NCBI GenBank assembly: GCA_030544235.1
Contig: CM060465.1
Span: 11,604,001 to 11,668,000 of the forward strand
From: Lepturacanthus savala
Lineage: Eukaryota; Chordata; Actinopteri; Scombriformes; Trichiuridae
Length of the DNA stretch: 64,000 nucleotides
Direction of reading: 5' to 3'
This document shows positions 44,841 through 55,129 of the stretch, piece after piece. Below the pieces are notes generated by a model. The model did not search any database. It saw only the letters and a program-made list of their open reading frames with translations, and was not told the origin of the DNA. The position numbers were made by a program, and so were the translations under genes. Every line of letters starts with the position of its first letter. Position 1 is the first letter of the stretch.

Positions 44841-45770
44841 CATGGACGGCTCCTGATGTCCCACCAGGCTGATCAGGATGGGAATGGTGGAATTCTCGGA
44901 TGAGAGTTGGATCCAGGATATCCCGGGCAGGTACCCAGGAGCGCTCTTCAGGGCCGTATCCCTCCCAATCCACCAGATACTGATAGCCCCTCCCACGTCG
45001 ATGGTACCGGAGGAGACGCCGCATCGTGTAAACAGGCCCATCCCCAACAAGCTGGGGGGGTGGTGGGGGCCTGGACAGGGGCTGAAGTGGACTCTCTTTA
45101 ACAGGTTTGAGGCCAGAGATGTGGAACTGTCAGAGGGAGGAAAGTCCGGTGACGAAATCCAGGGAGATGTGTGACTCCAGTGCCTCCATTCCTCCAAAGC
45201 CAACTTGACGGCCAACAGCTCGCGCTTGCCGATGTCATAATTCCTCTCTGTGGGAGACAGCTTACGGGAGAAAAAGGCACAAGGGTGAAGTTTCTGGTCC
45301 TTTGTGGACCACTGAGAGAGAATGGCCCCCACACCAGAATCTGACACATCCACTTCCACACAAAACTGAAGTGAGGGATCAGGGAAGGTGAGTATTGGAG
45401 CAGAGGTGAACAGATGTTTTAACTCACCAAACAAACTCTCTGCCTCAGGGGTCCATACAAAGGGGAAGATGATAGACGTGAGAGCTGCACTGTAGTTCCT
45501 GATGAACCGCCGGTAGAAATTGGCGAAGCTCAAGAACCGTTGCAGCTCCTTACGGGATAAAGGAGGGGCCCAGTACAAAACAGCCTTGACCTTAGTGGGA
45601 TCCATCTGGATACTCCCCTCCTTGACAATGTAGCCCACAGGTACCCCCTCCTTGACAATGAGTGGAAGGGGGTACCTGTTTTTCACAGTTATGGCATTCA
45701 GACCTCCGTAATCGATGCAGGGGCGCAACGTCTTTTCCTTCATCCCCATGTTACGGCCGCTGGCAGCCAT
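44830..45770 (-). pseudogene. Sushi pol remnant: RT ends, RNase H, chromodomain
   Basis: A 320-codon frame opens with TLRPCIDYGGLNAITVKNRYP (RT start). It jumps across a deletion to VGYIVKEGSIQMDP and KELQRFLSFANFYRRFI (RT thumb), then RNase H (PCAFFSRKLSPTERNYDIG, RELLAVKLALEEWRHW). A second deletion removes integrase. Another frame at 45024-44815 gives a chromodomain with RGRGYQYLVDWEGYGPEERS and WVPARDILDP, typical of chromovirus C-termini that guide integration to chromatin marks. Two 16-bp copies of cccctccttgacaatg (about 45615-45630 and 45645-45660) flank the first deletion joint. Confidence 0.88.
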
Positions 45771-45781
45771 TTATTAGTTCT

Positions 45782-46026
45782 GTTTCATAGGCAAAACCAG
45801 CTGTGCGATCCCCTGTCGAGGATTGGTCCCAAGTGTGAAGAAGACCTGCCTCCTGAGAGATGTCCCCTGGCGATTGGTGGATGTGGCTGTGCTTCACACC
45901 AATCGGAGGCTACCCTCAATCGCTGTTAAAATAAGAAAATAAACGAATAAACCTTAAGTGTCATTTTTCCTTTTCTTTCCTGTTCCTTTTAATGTTATGG
46001 CTCTTTTAACGAGCCGGGTCGTAACA
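45782..46026 (+). repeat. Probable 5' LTR of a Gmr1-type Gypsy
   Basis: Sequence before the primer binding site ends ...cgggtcgtaaca and contains aataaacgaataaacc, a possible polyadenylation region. The start near tgtttcatagg is a guess, since the matching 3' LTR has been deleted. Confidence 0.55.
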
Positions 46027-46030
46027 TAAA

Positions 46031-46048
46031 TGGGGGCTCGTCCGGGAT
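46031..46048 (+). promoter_or_regulatory. Primer binding site matching tRNA-Pro
   Basis: TGGGGGCTCGTCCGGGAT is exactly the 18 bases complementary to the 3' end of tRNA-Pro, a common primer for retroelements. It lies four bases after the LTR end and so sets the orientation of the element to plus. Confidence 0.9.
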
Positions 46049-46148
46049 CGGAAATAGTGGCAAACTGATACTAAAACAGGTTTGTTGTTTTTTTTCTTAC
46101 TCATTGTAGGCTGTCTTCTTCGGTAAGTACTGCGAGCTGGTGAGCACC

Positions 46149-47290
46149 ATGGCAGGGAAATTTAGTTTAGAGGAATTTGTAGTGCATCCTACGGTCGACC
46201 AAGTACATGGCTGTAGGAAAGATGAATTAGTGGTGATAGCCGCCCACTTCAACTTCCACTGATGAGTGGATTGGTGGAACAGCAAGTGATTGCTGCAGAA
46301 GCAGAGAGTGAGCCCCGTGCTGAAACTCCCTCAGATTCTGGGCAGGTTTATCAGGCAGGTGGTCACACTGCCCAGGTATGATCCGTCCCCACAGACCCGT
46401 AGGGCAATAGTGAGGCCCGGCTTAAGGTCCGCCTAGCTCGGCTACAGATGGAAGCTCGTGAGCGGGAGGCTCAATTACAGCTCCAGTTGGAGATCAGGAA
46501 AGCCGAACTCCAGGCTGAGACTGACAGGGCGGTGAGACTGCGGCTGCTCGAGCTGGATGCCACTGCCGTGGGGCGGAGCATCCCAAGCGCCTCAGGTATG
46601 TCACCTCCTCCTCTCGCTTCCACCCATTCACCTAACCTAGCATTTGACATCAGAAAGCATGTGGCTCTGGTACAGAGCATGTGGCTCTGGTATGGACACT
46701 CCTACTTCATTGCAAAATGCATGGGAAAGCTCAAGACGCTATAGCCGCACTTCCCGTTGAAGATAGTTTAGACTATGAAACTGCAAGACTGCTATTCTGA
46801 GAGCGTACGAACTTGTGCCTGAAGAGTACCGGCAGAAATTTAGGAATCACAAAGAAACTCCTGTCCAGACTTATGTGGAGTTTTCCCGTGAGAAGGGGAC
46901 TCTATTTGATAAATGGTGCGCCACATGTAAAATCAATGATTTTAATGCACTGAGAGAGTTGATCCTGTTTTAGAAGATTTTAAGAAGTGTTTACCTGAGG
47001 TAAATTGTGGTATATTTGAATGAGCAAAAAGTGAGTACAATGTCTGCTGCTGCTGTGCTGGCAGACAAATATGTTTTGACCCATAAATCTGTTTTTTCTC
47101 CCGTGTCTGCTGTCTCCCAGCCCGCCTCTCCTCACAGACCCAGACCCACTAATCCACCCGGGCTGAAAGAGGAAAGAGAGTGTTATTATTGCCATCAAAT
47201 TGGCCATGTTATTGCAAATTGCGCAACATTGAAATGCCGAGAGCAGTCCTCCCGCTCTTCACAGGCAAAAGGGGTGGGACTGATTAAAAC
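46149..47290 (+). pseudogene. Gmr1-type gag, multiple frameshifts
   Basis: Gag begins MAGKFSLEEFVVHPT at 46149, with stops within 40 codons. Later pieces are MEAREREAQLQLQLEIRKAE (46448), YELVPEEYRQKFRNH and KGTLFDKWC (46805-46920), VVYLNEQKVSTMSAAAV (from 47007) and a CCHC knuckle CYYCHQIGHVIANC near 47185-47226. The middle part is the SCAN-like capsid C-terminal region typical of Gmr1-type Gypsy elements. At least three frame changes or stops break it. Confidence 0.75.
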
Positions 47291-47980
47291 AAATCCGGGA
47301 GTGGACACTGGTTCTGAAATTGATGATTGTTTCAGACCATTTATATTTGATGCCTTTGAGTCGTTGACTGGTGAGTCCACCGATAAACGCTCCATAAGGG
47401 CTTTGAGAGATACAGCTTGCTCTCAATCTGTCATTTTAGTGTCTGCTCTACCTTTTTCTAATAAATCTGCTTGTCACTACAGTTCAGTCCTTAGAGGTGT
47501 TGAAATGGGTTACGTGCCACGGCCAGTGCACCACGTCCATATTCAGTCCTCTCTGGCTACCGGAGTTTTTTTCCAGTAGCGGTTTGTACTGCACTGCCAA
47601 TCCCTGGTATCATACTCTTGATGGGGAATGATATAGCAGGAGGTAAGGTAATTCCCACGCTGCAGGTTCTAGATCAACCCTGGTGGGAGGGGAGCCAATC
47701 ATTAGATCAAATGCACTCAAAGGTATTTCCAGCTTGCGCCGTAACTCGCGCCTGTGACACTTGTTCTGACAGCTTTTTCATGTCAGCTGTTTCAGATGAT
47801 GACAAAAAGGAGGCGGAGAACTTGGCGATGACTGTTCAGGAGGTGTTGGCTGATCAAGCTCTCCTGGCCGGCGCGGAACCGCCGTTAGCGGGAGATGCGG
47901 TATTTCCAGTCAACCGAGCGCGCTTGAACCAGATGCAGAAAGCAGACTCGACACTGCGAGAGTGCTTTGCCAATTCAAGC
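47291..47980 (+). pseudogene. Gmr1-type protease and linker
   Basis: The frame of 47007-47579 continues from gag into IRALRDTACSQSVI, where the aspartic protease signature D-T-G/A-x-S is seen as DTACS. After a frame change come IILLMGNDIAGGKVIPTLQV (47600-47660) and AVFPVNRARLNQMQKAD near 47900-47945, segments that precede the integrase in these elements. No RT lies here, which agrees with an integrase-first domain order. Confidence 0.65.
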
Positions 47981-49149
47981 GGGTAATTATTGATTGTGTT
48001 GGCCCTTTACCTCGAACTAAAAGTGGAAATCAGTATTTATTAACAATTATGTGCACTACCACTCGCTATCCAGAAGCGATCCGTCTCCGTTCCATTACAT
48101 ATAAGGCCGTAGTGAAAGCTTTGCCGAAATTTTTCTCTACTTTTGGATTACCCTGCGTGATCCAGACAGACCAGGGCTCTAATTTTAAGTCTGGTCTTTT
48201 TAGGCACGTACTCCAAAGTTTAAGTGGGCATCAGATAGTGTCCTCTGCGTACCACCCCCAATCGCAAGGAGCTTTAGAGCGCTGGCACCAGACGTTAAAA
48301 TCCATGCTCAGGAAGTATTGTGTTGAATATGAAAAACAGTGGGATGAAGGAATCTCCCTTGTATTATTTGCAGCTCGGGATGCTGTGCAGGAATCTATCG
48401 GTTTTAGTTCTGCACAACTTGATTTCGGCCACACACCCCGTGGGCCGCTTAAATCCCTGCACGACCAGATCCTGTCATGTGAGTCTGCACCTACAAAGCA
48501 CTCGTCAGACTATGTCACGCAGTTTCACGAGCGCCTGCAGCGAGTTAATGCCTTTGCTAAAGCCACCCTCCATAACTCGCAAGCGTCCATGAAAAGCCAA
48601 TACGATCACTCCGCTGTGTCACGCAGTTTTGAGGCAGGTGACCAGGTCTTGGTGCTGCTGCCCACCACCAAACCCGTCTTTGCAGCAAAATTTTCCGGTC
48701 CATATGTCGTTAAAAAGCGTCTTAGCGGCACTGATTATGTCCTTTGCACTCCAGACAGAAGGCGTAAGACTAGAGTGTGTCATATAAATTTACTTAAACG
48801 CTACCAGGCCAGCGAAAACAATGCTCCCTCCGCTGTCCCTCCGCCCTTAGCAACTGAAGCCGCACCAGATGTTAAAGCTACCGCTATTGCTGTGACAGAG
48901 TATATGGGCGCTCCCCATGGAGATGATCCACAGATGCCCATCCCTACACACCCGTCAATTCGTCTCCCAAATTCAGAAATGCTTGCAAAGCTGACGTGTT
49001 ATTTGCAACATTTAACTGTAAAACAACAACACGATCTGGGGGTGTTGATTGGCCGGTACAATTGTTTATTTAGTGACATTCCCATAAGTTCAACCGACAC
49101 CAGGCAAATTACTCCACCATTGAGAAGGAAACCCTTGCTCTGTTGTTAG
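47962..49149 (+). pseudogene. Gmr1-type integrase, catalytic core intact but truncated
   Basis: A 395-codon open frame. Core residues are Asp in IIDCVGPLP (47992-47994), Asp in IQTDQGSNF (48169-48171) and Glu in GALERWHQ (48277-48279), giving D-35-E spacing. The N-terminal HHCC zinc region is missing, since CFAN joins directly to QFKRVIID. The C-terminal part has DQVLVLLPTT, FSGPYVVKKRLS and CHINLLKRYQ. The frame runs past integrase towards an RT that is deleted: it jumps to STIEKETLALLLALHHF of RNase H near 49115 in another frame. Integrase before RNase H fits the Gmr1 order. Confidence 0.85.
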
Positions 49150-49691
49150 CACTACATCACTTTGAAGTATACTGTATGTTGGGCCTGATTCCCTATCTGT
49201 TGTAGTATTTACAGATCTGTGGAGGGGGCGTGGCGCATCGGCTGCAGGAGAAAGGTGTGGAGAGGGCTCAGGGGAGCGGCGCCAGGTGAGAGTAATTGAG
49301 CAGTGAGTACAGGTGCGCTAATTACTCTCACCATCTCTTTTAAAACAGTAGCAGGCTGGACCCGCGAGGGAGAGGGGAGGAACGGACGACGGAGAGCCGA
49401 GCAGACGGCAGCATATGAAGCCTGCGATCGGCTGCAGACGGTGTGTGTGTGTGTGTACGCGCCAATAAAGCCCGGGGAAAAACCCGCTAAAACAGAAAAG
49501 ACTGGACTTGTTGTGCGTCTGTTCGGTGCCGGGGAACTCACGGGGGCAAGGCGACTGCCACAAGATCATAACCCTCTTGTTTTTCTGTCCCGCATGGTTA
49601 ATCATAACCAGCGACTCATGCAGTGGGCATTGATGGTACAGGACTTCAACCTGAATATCCGACACAAAAAAGGGTCTGAAAATGTGCTTGC
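49110..49691 (+). pseudogene. Gmr1-type RNase H, split by a solo LTR
   Basis: STIEKETLALLLALHHFEVY is followed at 49200-49217 by VFTDH-like bases. A solo LTR intervenes, and the frame resumes with DHNPLVFLSRMVNHNQRLMQ at 49563 to GSENVLAK at 49691. The RNase H Asp of the TDHNPL motif is recovered once the LTR is disregarded. The element then stops abruptly against sushi gag/protease sequence, so its 3' end and 3' LTR are deleted. Confidence 0.82.
49213..49567 (+). mobile_element. Solo LTR of a Gypsy element with 5-bp duplication
   Basis: 345 bp, 49218-49562, starts TGTGGAGGGGGCGTGG and ends GCGACTGCCACA. The 5-bp sequence agatc flanks it at 49213-49217 and 49563-49567. It has a possible TATA-like cttttaaaac at 49337-49346 and an aataaa at 49464-49469. 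Its start resembles that of the LTR of the provirus at 58732-63362 (minus strand TGTGGAGGGGGGCGTGG), so it is probably a related family. Recombination between two LTRs removed the interior. Confidence 0.9.
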
Positions 49692-50540
49692 TAAAGTTGG
49701 CATCAGCTCCAGAATCAAAAACTGTCACAACGTGAGTCTGGCCAGTAACTGTTAATTGTCCATGATGCAAGGCACAAGAGAGCATTACTGTCTCAAAAGT
49801 CTGACTCACCAGCACCCCCTGAATCACTGGTGAGCCTGCCCCTTTTACTGGGCAGGAAACAATGAAATGTCCAACCTGGCCACAGTACATGCACTCCCGC
49901 AGGCGGCGCTGACATTCTGCCAAGGTGAGATGAGTCCTCCTCAACTGCATAGGCTCTGGAGAATCAGGTGAGACGCTGGACGCCGAGGGCAAAGCCAAGA
50001 CGGTACCTGCGGCAGGCAGGTGAGGTGGACCCCGGAGGGTGACAGACTGAACCCTCTTCCTCTCTCTGAGGCACCCATCCACCCGAATGGCGAGAGCGAT
50101 CAGAGCGTCCAGACCCGTGGGAGGATCTCTGGCTGCCAGCTCATCTTTAATGGCATTTAATGAGGAGCAGACTGGGGATTGCCTCTCCCATTCAGCGGCT
50201 CCCCAATCCCTAGCTCTCCCCGTGAGCTGGGAAATAATAAAGGCCACTCGAGCTCTCTCAGAGGGATATGAAGAAGGCTGGAGCTCAAAAAGGAGAGAGC
50301 ACTGAGTGAGGAAGGTTCTACAGGTGCCTAGCTCACCGGAGCATCACTCTGGAGGGGGGAGCTGAGGCTCTGGTGCTGGGGCCCATGCCAACAAAAACAG
50401 TTGGCGTCCAAACTCCGAACCTGATGATCAGCAAACTCCCGATCACCGACAACAGTTGTGAGTTGATCCTCATGACGCTTAATGGCAGCAGCTTGGGAAG
50501 ACAGTGCTTGCTGTACTGGGTCTGAATCGGCTGGGTTCAT
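49692..50540 (-). pseudogene. Sushi gag and protease start
   Basis: On the minus strand gag starts at 50540 with MNPADSDPVQQALSSQ. After a frame change it continues GTCRTFLTQCSLLFELQP, AFIISQLTGRARDW and LDALIALAIRVDGCLRER. A CCHC knuckle, CMYCGQVGHFIVSCP, lies at about 49850-49895. The protease start FDSGADANF lies at about 49695-49725, where the nested Gmr1-type element begins. Sushi-type gag is the source family of the mammalian RTL/MART genes, but nothing here suggests host use. Confidence 0.85.
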
Positions 50541-50558
50541 TTTATGGCCAGATTGTAC

Positions 50559-51231
50559 TGTAACGGCTCAGACAGCAAAGAACCCAAAAGCATGACTCAA
50601 AAGCTGATATGCAAAGTCCAACGATTTTATTCGTGGTCAAACAGGCAAGAGTCCAATACCGGGCAGACAGGCAGATTGGGCAGATAATCCAAGGGGGCAG
50701 GCAGAATCAAAAAATGGGGAAACTATATATCTTACTTTGTGGAATTGTGGGGATCTACCTTCAAAACTACCTTAAATTCAATATTAAAAAACAAGCTATA
50801 TGTATCATCAATAAGACTGAGTACTATGCTCACACAGAGACATTTTTTTCTAAATTCTCGGGAAAACAGGCAGAGTCCAAAAACTGGGCAGACAGGCAGA
50901 TCAGGCAGACAAATCCAAGGAGGCAGGCAGAATCCAAAAACCGGGAAACAGGCAGAGTCCAAAAATACGGGAAACAGGCAGAACAACAGGGTAAGGGGAA
51001 TGTGGGGAAAATGCCGGAAAACTAGGCACGAACACACTAGACAATCTGGAAAGTGAGACTGAACTGGTATATATAGTGGAGCTGATGAGGATCAGGTGTG
51101 GAGATGGGCGGGGAAGCACAGGTGAGGGGAATGAGGTAATTGTAGGACTGATGAGCGTGGCAGGAACTGAAATGACAGGAGAGTTAGTGATAAGCCGGAC
51201 AACACAACATTTCAAAGATTAATTTGTGACA
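50559..51231 (-). repeat. 5' LTR of the sushi provirus with internal repeats and an insert
   Basis: The LTR ends match 44457-44827. It is longer for two reasons. A block of about 60 bp (ggcagacaggcagat...aatccaagg-ggcaggcagaat) is present twice, at about 50661-50718 and 50886-50945. A 137-bp foreign segment also sits at 50723-50859. The LTR starts TGTCACAAATTAATC on the minus strand. Confidence 0.85.
50723..50859 (+). repeat. 137-bp insert in the LTR, inverted identical copy of 51319-51455
   Basis: Base-by-base comparison of this segment with the reverse complement of 51319-51455 found no difference. The outer copy is part of a LINE (ELWGSTFKTTLNSILKNKLY in one frame) that continues past the homology, while the LTR copy is bounded by LTR sequence on both sides. 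So the LINE is the source and the LTR the recipient. Confidence 0.92.
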
Positions 51232-51236
51232 GTATT

Positions 51237-51457
51237 GATTCAGGTAGCATTTTTGATTTTGCTCTGATCATAATTTGCATGATTTTATAATAAAGCAAGT
51301 CATACAATTTTATAACATGAGAATTTAGAAAAAAATGTCTCTGTGTGAGCATAGTACTCAGTCTTATTGATGATACATATAGCTTGTTTTTTAATATTGA
51401 ATTTAAGGTAGTTTTGAAGGTAGATCCCCACAATTCCACAAAGTAAGATATATAGGG
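51237..51457 (-). pseudogene. LINE RT C-terminal segment, right of the sushi provirus
   Basis: The minus strand reads ILLCGIVGIYLQNYLKFNIK then KQAICIINKTEYYAHT, and LYDLLYYKIMQIMIRAKS with a frame change. This is a fish LINE RT region after the palm (LLCG...RIINK...H...LKF-x-DL...IM-x-KA). It continues at 44456 leftwards once the provirus is set aside. The earlier RT part is at 52240-52760. Confidence 0.65.
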
Positions 51458-52239
51458 GATGATCTATGAGTAGTAGATCACATGCAAGGCCTTGGGATTC
51501 AACACAATTCTCGATTTATACAGATTTACAAGTAATGCAGCGCTCCGCTCTGCTACGACCTACTGATCGCTCCCGTTGCTGACTCAGCGAGTTGGTCGGC
51601 TGGTGTTCGGGGCGGTGCATGGTTGGTTCACCATCAGCGGTGGGATTCAGGGCAGCCGTTTTACCATTTATTTCTATTGTGTTTATTTCGGGAATAACTC
51701 GTGGGTTGGGTCTTTAACAATTTTATGTACCGTGACCGATCGTGTTACGTGTGATTGTGTTTTTTTTTTGTTTCTCTGTTAGTCATATCCGTTAACTTTA
51801 TATTTGGTTAAAGTTATTGTTTTTCCTTCATTGATTATGTTTGTAGGTTGAGTTCAGTGTGGGTCTTGATTGTCCTTGTATTATTTGTTGCGTTCGTTCT
51901 GTGTTAATTGTATTTGATTTCTGTTGCAGTGCTGAGAGCTGCCGGTGGTGGTCCCTGGCGTCCTGGTGGTGGGTTCCGTGTGTGTGTGTCGTGCACCCCT
52001 CTTTTTTGGTTTTGCTTTGGTTGTTTTCTTTTATGATTGGGGTAACTTGCATTGTCCAGAACCCCTCACACCTCCCTTCTTTGGCCTCACACCCCCCTGC
52101 CGGTAAGTCTCAGCACCTACAGTTTTCTCATCCTGATTGTTTCACTACGCGTTTCACTGTTAGTTCTTTTTCGGTCTTTTTAATAATTGAAATAAAGTGT
52201 ATATATTAACTTGAATTACGTCCTGTCTCTTCTTTTAGC
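51458..52239. other. Unidentified segment inside the LINE
   Basis: About 780 bp separate two LINE parts where RT palm motifs should be. The plus strand is T/G-rich with a 116-codon frame at 51859-52209. There are splice-like signals (ttctgttgcag at 51928; ccg-gtaag near 52101; cttcttttag near 52239) and aataaa near 52193. I recognise no protein family and no clear termini. Confidence 0.45.
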
Positions 52240-52770
52240 AAACAAACCTTTGTGCCCTTTTCCTGTTTGTTCTATACAAACCTTTAATCTTAGGGTGAGA
52301 TTCCCTAGGTGGCGTTGTTGTGCAACAATTACTAAATTCTCATTGTCCCCTTTTGCGATCGGTGTTCCTCTCGCCACAGTATCATTAATTTGTACTCCCT
52401 GTTGTCTATTACCTAATAGCTTTCCAGCCAAGAATGAACAACCCCTTGTATCCCATACAGCTTTAATTTCTTCAATAATTGTGTGTGATCTATGGTATCA
52501 AAAGCCTTCTGCAGATCAATATACAGACCAATAGAAGGCAATTTTTTTTTTCATTTGCATTAAAGCATAGTCTCACTTTCTCTGAATCCATAATTATTTT
52601 CACCTATTATTTTACTTTTATGAAGGAACAGATTTAATTGTTTCAAAACAATTTTTCTAAAATTATAGAAAATTGCAGCAATAGTGATTGTGGTCTGCAA
52701 TTTTCCATATACTGTTTATCTCCATTTTATGGATTGACAAAAATCTGGTCAAAACATTTAAACATTTAAA
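52240..52770 (-). pseudogene. LINE RT fingers/palm fragment
   Basis: The minus strand reads FRKIVLKQLNLFLHKSKIIG and NNYGFRES at about 52700-52600, then GLYIDLQKAFDTIDHTQLLK and YGIQGVVHSWLESY at about 52550-52410. The IDLQKAFDTIDH block holds the first catalytic Asp of a LINE RT. The frame then reads GNRQQGVQIND and runs into a 216-base open stretch (52431-52216) that no longer looks like RT. Probably the upstream part of the LINE at 51237-51457 and 44150-44456. Confidence 0.65.
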
Positions 52771-54560
52771 GCTAGCTACCACATGGCTTTAGCTTCAGAG
52801 CTAAAGGATAACTCAAATTAATTACCTTTGATTTTTTGATTATACATTTAACTAATAACCAAGAAGCTTCAACATTAAACAAATAAATAATACTCTGACA
52901 CTTATTACTGAAAAAATCGTTGAGCTTTTGGCTGACAAATTGACAAAATGAGCTCAAAATCAATCTCAATATTTCAGATCAACATCCTGTCATGGTGTCA
53001 CCTAGACTGGCTGCAATAGGAAATGTGACAACTACCTGTGTGATAACAACCCCCATCCTTGTTCTTCCTTACAGCAACATTAACTATAAAAAAGTACTGT
53101 CTCCTGTTTGTTGGTTGGAATGAACAGGCTGTGTAATGTCAGAAACGTATCATACCCGATCTTTAGGAATTAGAACACATTACTCTTTCTGAATAAGTAA
53201 TGCATGATTCTCTGTTTTGATGTTTGCAATGAAGAGTGCAGTGCTTGATTGTTACAATACCATAGCAATGACATCTTTAATACTTACTATCCATTCCATG
53301 ATCACGCCTAGAAGAATAGTTTATTCACTGGTTGATCCAAGGGATCTTAGGCAGCACTCCCAGGGCCAAGTAGCACCCTTGCTACTTGAATGTAATCCAA
53401 TTCAAATCATTTCATTCTGTCAGAGTCTAAGCCAGTTGAGAGAAAACATGGTTCCAAAGTAACAAAGGAGAAATAAAAACATTTAAGAGATAAGGTAGTA
53501 AGTTTCCACTATTACTCTGCTAAATGCCACGTTGCACAACAAAATTCACAGAACAGAAATGTTAAAAGGTAATTCAACTGATTTTACAAATCAATAGGAT
53601 GCATATTAAAAATGTTGTATAAAGCATTTAATGTCGTATGCTGTGTTCAGATAGAATGCAAGGTGAAGACATACAAAGTCAATGAGTGGATGTACATGTG
53701 AATAAAGCCCATGACTCGACGTGAATGGGACAAATGTAGCACAAGTTGAACTTTTTCAGTGTCAGTGAGGTTGTGACCTCACTACAGGCGTGCCTTCAGA
53801 TGAACTGAAAAATTACAGAGACAATGATTGTGCTGTGCTATAACACAGGAGCACACCATTCACCAGGAGCTATAAAACACCATTTGAGAGACTTAAATGT
53901 TAAGCAAAGAGCTTAATCACTTGATTTGATTTGATTATGAATCAAATTAGCTCTAGCATTAGCCTCAATTAGCAAGCACAGCTAAGTTTCCCACTGGCAA
54001 CACGTTTTGTTTTAATGTCCTTTGTCTTTTTCGACTTTTGTATGTGACCACATTGAAACAATTAGCACATAAAGGCAATTAATTAAAATGTCTTTTACAG
54101 TTATTTTTTCCTTTTCCAACCCACTTTTTATCTTTCAAAAAAACATCCTGCTGCAAAGTCATTTAGTTGCAAAAGTGAATTCACAGTGAGAATTACATAC
54201 TTTTTCACACTGCTAGCAAATCATGTTGCACACATGCCTCAATCTACCTCTCATGTTCAGTCACATCCTTGTAATTTTAATCATTCTAGTAGTCAACTCG
54301 CTGGAAACATAACAGAACATTGTTGACATCTGTGACCGAGTAGTCAGTAGTGCATTTTTTGGGGGGGATTTAAACAGGTGCGACATTACCACACTGGGTT
54401 CACTGAGTTCACACACATACTCAAAATTTAAGAAATTATTTAACCTAAACATACCAAATAATAAAGTATGTAAGTATGAGGCATCAGTGGTGTAATGACT
54501 GTGTGGATGTGTGAATGGTGTTGTGTAGAACAAAAGTACCAGAAAGTAAGATCAAACAAA
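52771..54560. other. Long stretch without recognised genes
   Basis: AT-rich with short frames lacking motifs. No RNA gene or repeat was recognised. Confidence 0.5.
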
Positions 54561-54775
54561 CAAATCAAAGATGAAGCCGTGTGGCAGGCCTCCTGGCTGC
54601 TCAGCAGAGAGAGAGTGACTGCCAAACCAGCAGCCCTAATAACAACATGGCCACTCCCCTCTCAGGTGCAGCCACATCGCTGATCAGGTTCTCACCACAC
54701 TGGATCACCAAAAAAAAAAAAAAGTTACCTAGACAAGACAAGAGTGAATATCCAGGAGGAGAAACAGCCGTCACA

Positions 54776-54785
54776 TCCCCCCTTT
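54776..54785 (-). promoter_or_regulatory. Polypurine tract of the collapsed Gypsy element
   Basis: The minus strand reads aaaggggggatgtgacgg; the A/G run ends at the LTR start TGTGACGG. Its position fixes the left copy as the 3' LTR. Confidence 0.65.
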
Positions 54786-54907
54786 ACAGATGAAGGCACC
54801 ATAAGGGGCCTTAACCATACTGTAAAAGCAAAATACTGCACTCAATCATGAACATAGCAATAATCCCAATCTATACATTAACTATACATGTTCTTGAACC
54901 AACTAAC

Positions 54908-55129
54908 TCACCCACTCCCAATCAACAACTTTTGGTACCTTAAAGAGCAGATTAAGTGAAGGAGAGCAGCAGCCAAATACACATGAACAATCAACAAACT
55001 AGACTCAAGGAGACAGTGCACGTGAGCATCGGCCATAACATTCTCAGAACCTTTTATATGGTGGATGTCCAGGTTGTATGGTTGAAGGAACAGACACCAC
55101 CACATCAGACGCTGAATCGGGTTCTGCAA
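54908..55129 (-). pseudogene. Gypsy RNase H C-terminal fragment
   Basis: The 73-codon frame reads IQRLMWWCLFLQPYNLDIHH then IKGSENVMADAHVH. It is the connector after Gypsy RNase H (W-x-L-x-LQPY-x-x-x-I-x-x-x-KGSENV-x-ADALSR). Everything else of pol and gag is gone. Confidence 0.8.

Larger units (their letters stand above)
44452..51236 (-). mobile_element. Sushi-type chromovirus (Ty3/Gypsy) provirus, heavily rearranged
   Basis: LTRs lie at 44457-44827 and 50559-51231, bounded by the 5-bp duplication gtatt at 44452-44456 and 51232-51236. On the minus strand the order is 5' LTR, gag with CCHC knuckle, protease start (FDSGADANF), [insertion and deletion], RT start, RT thumb, RNase H, chromodomain, polypurine tract, 3' LTR. 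Most of RT, including the YLDD box, and the integrase core are gone. A Gmr1-type element on the plus strand occupies about 45780-49690. Not functional. Confidence 0.88.

Noticed and set aside
49303..49755. 150-codon plus-strand frame spanning LTR and RNase H
   Set aside because: The first half is solo-LTR DNA; only the second half is a true (RNase H) coding remnant.
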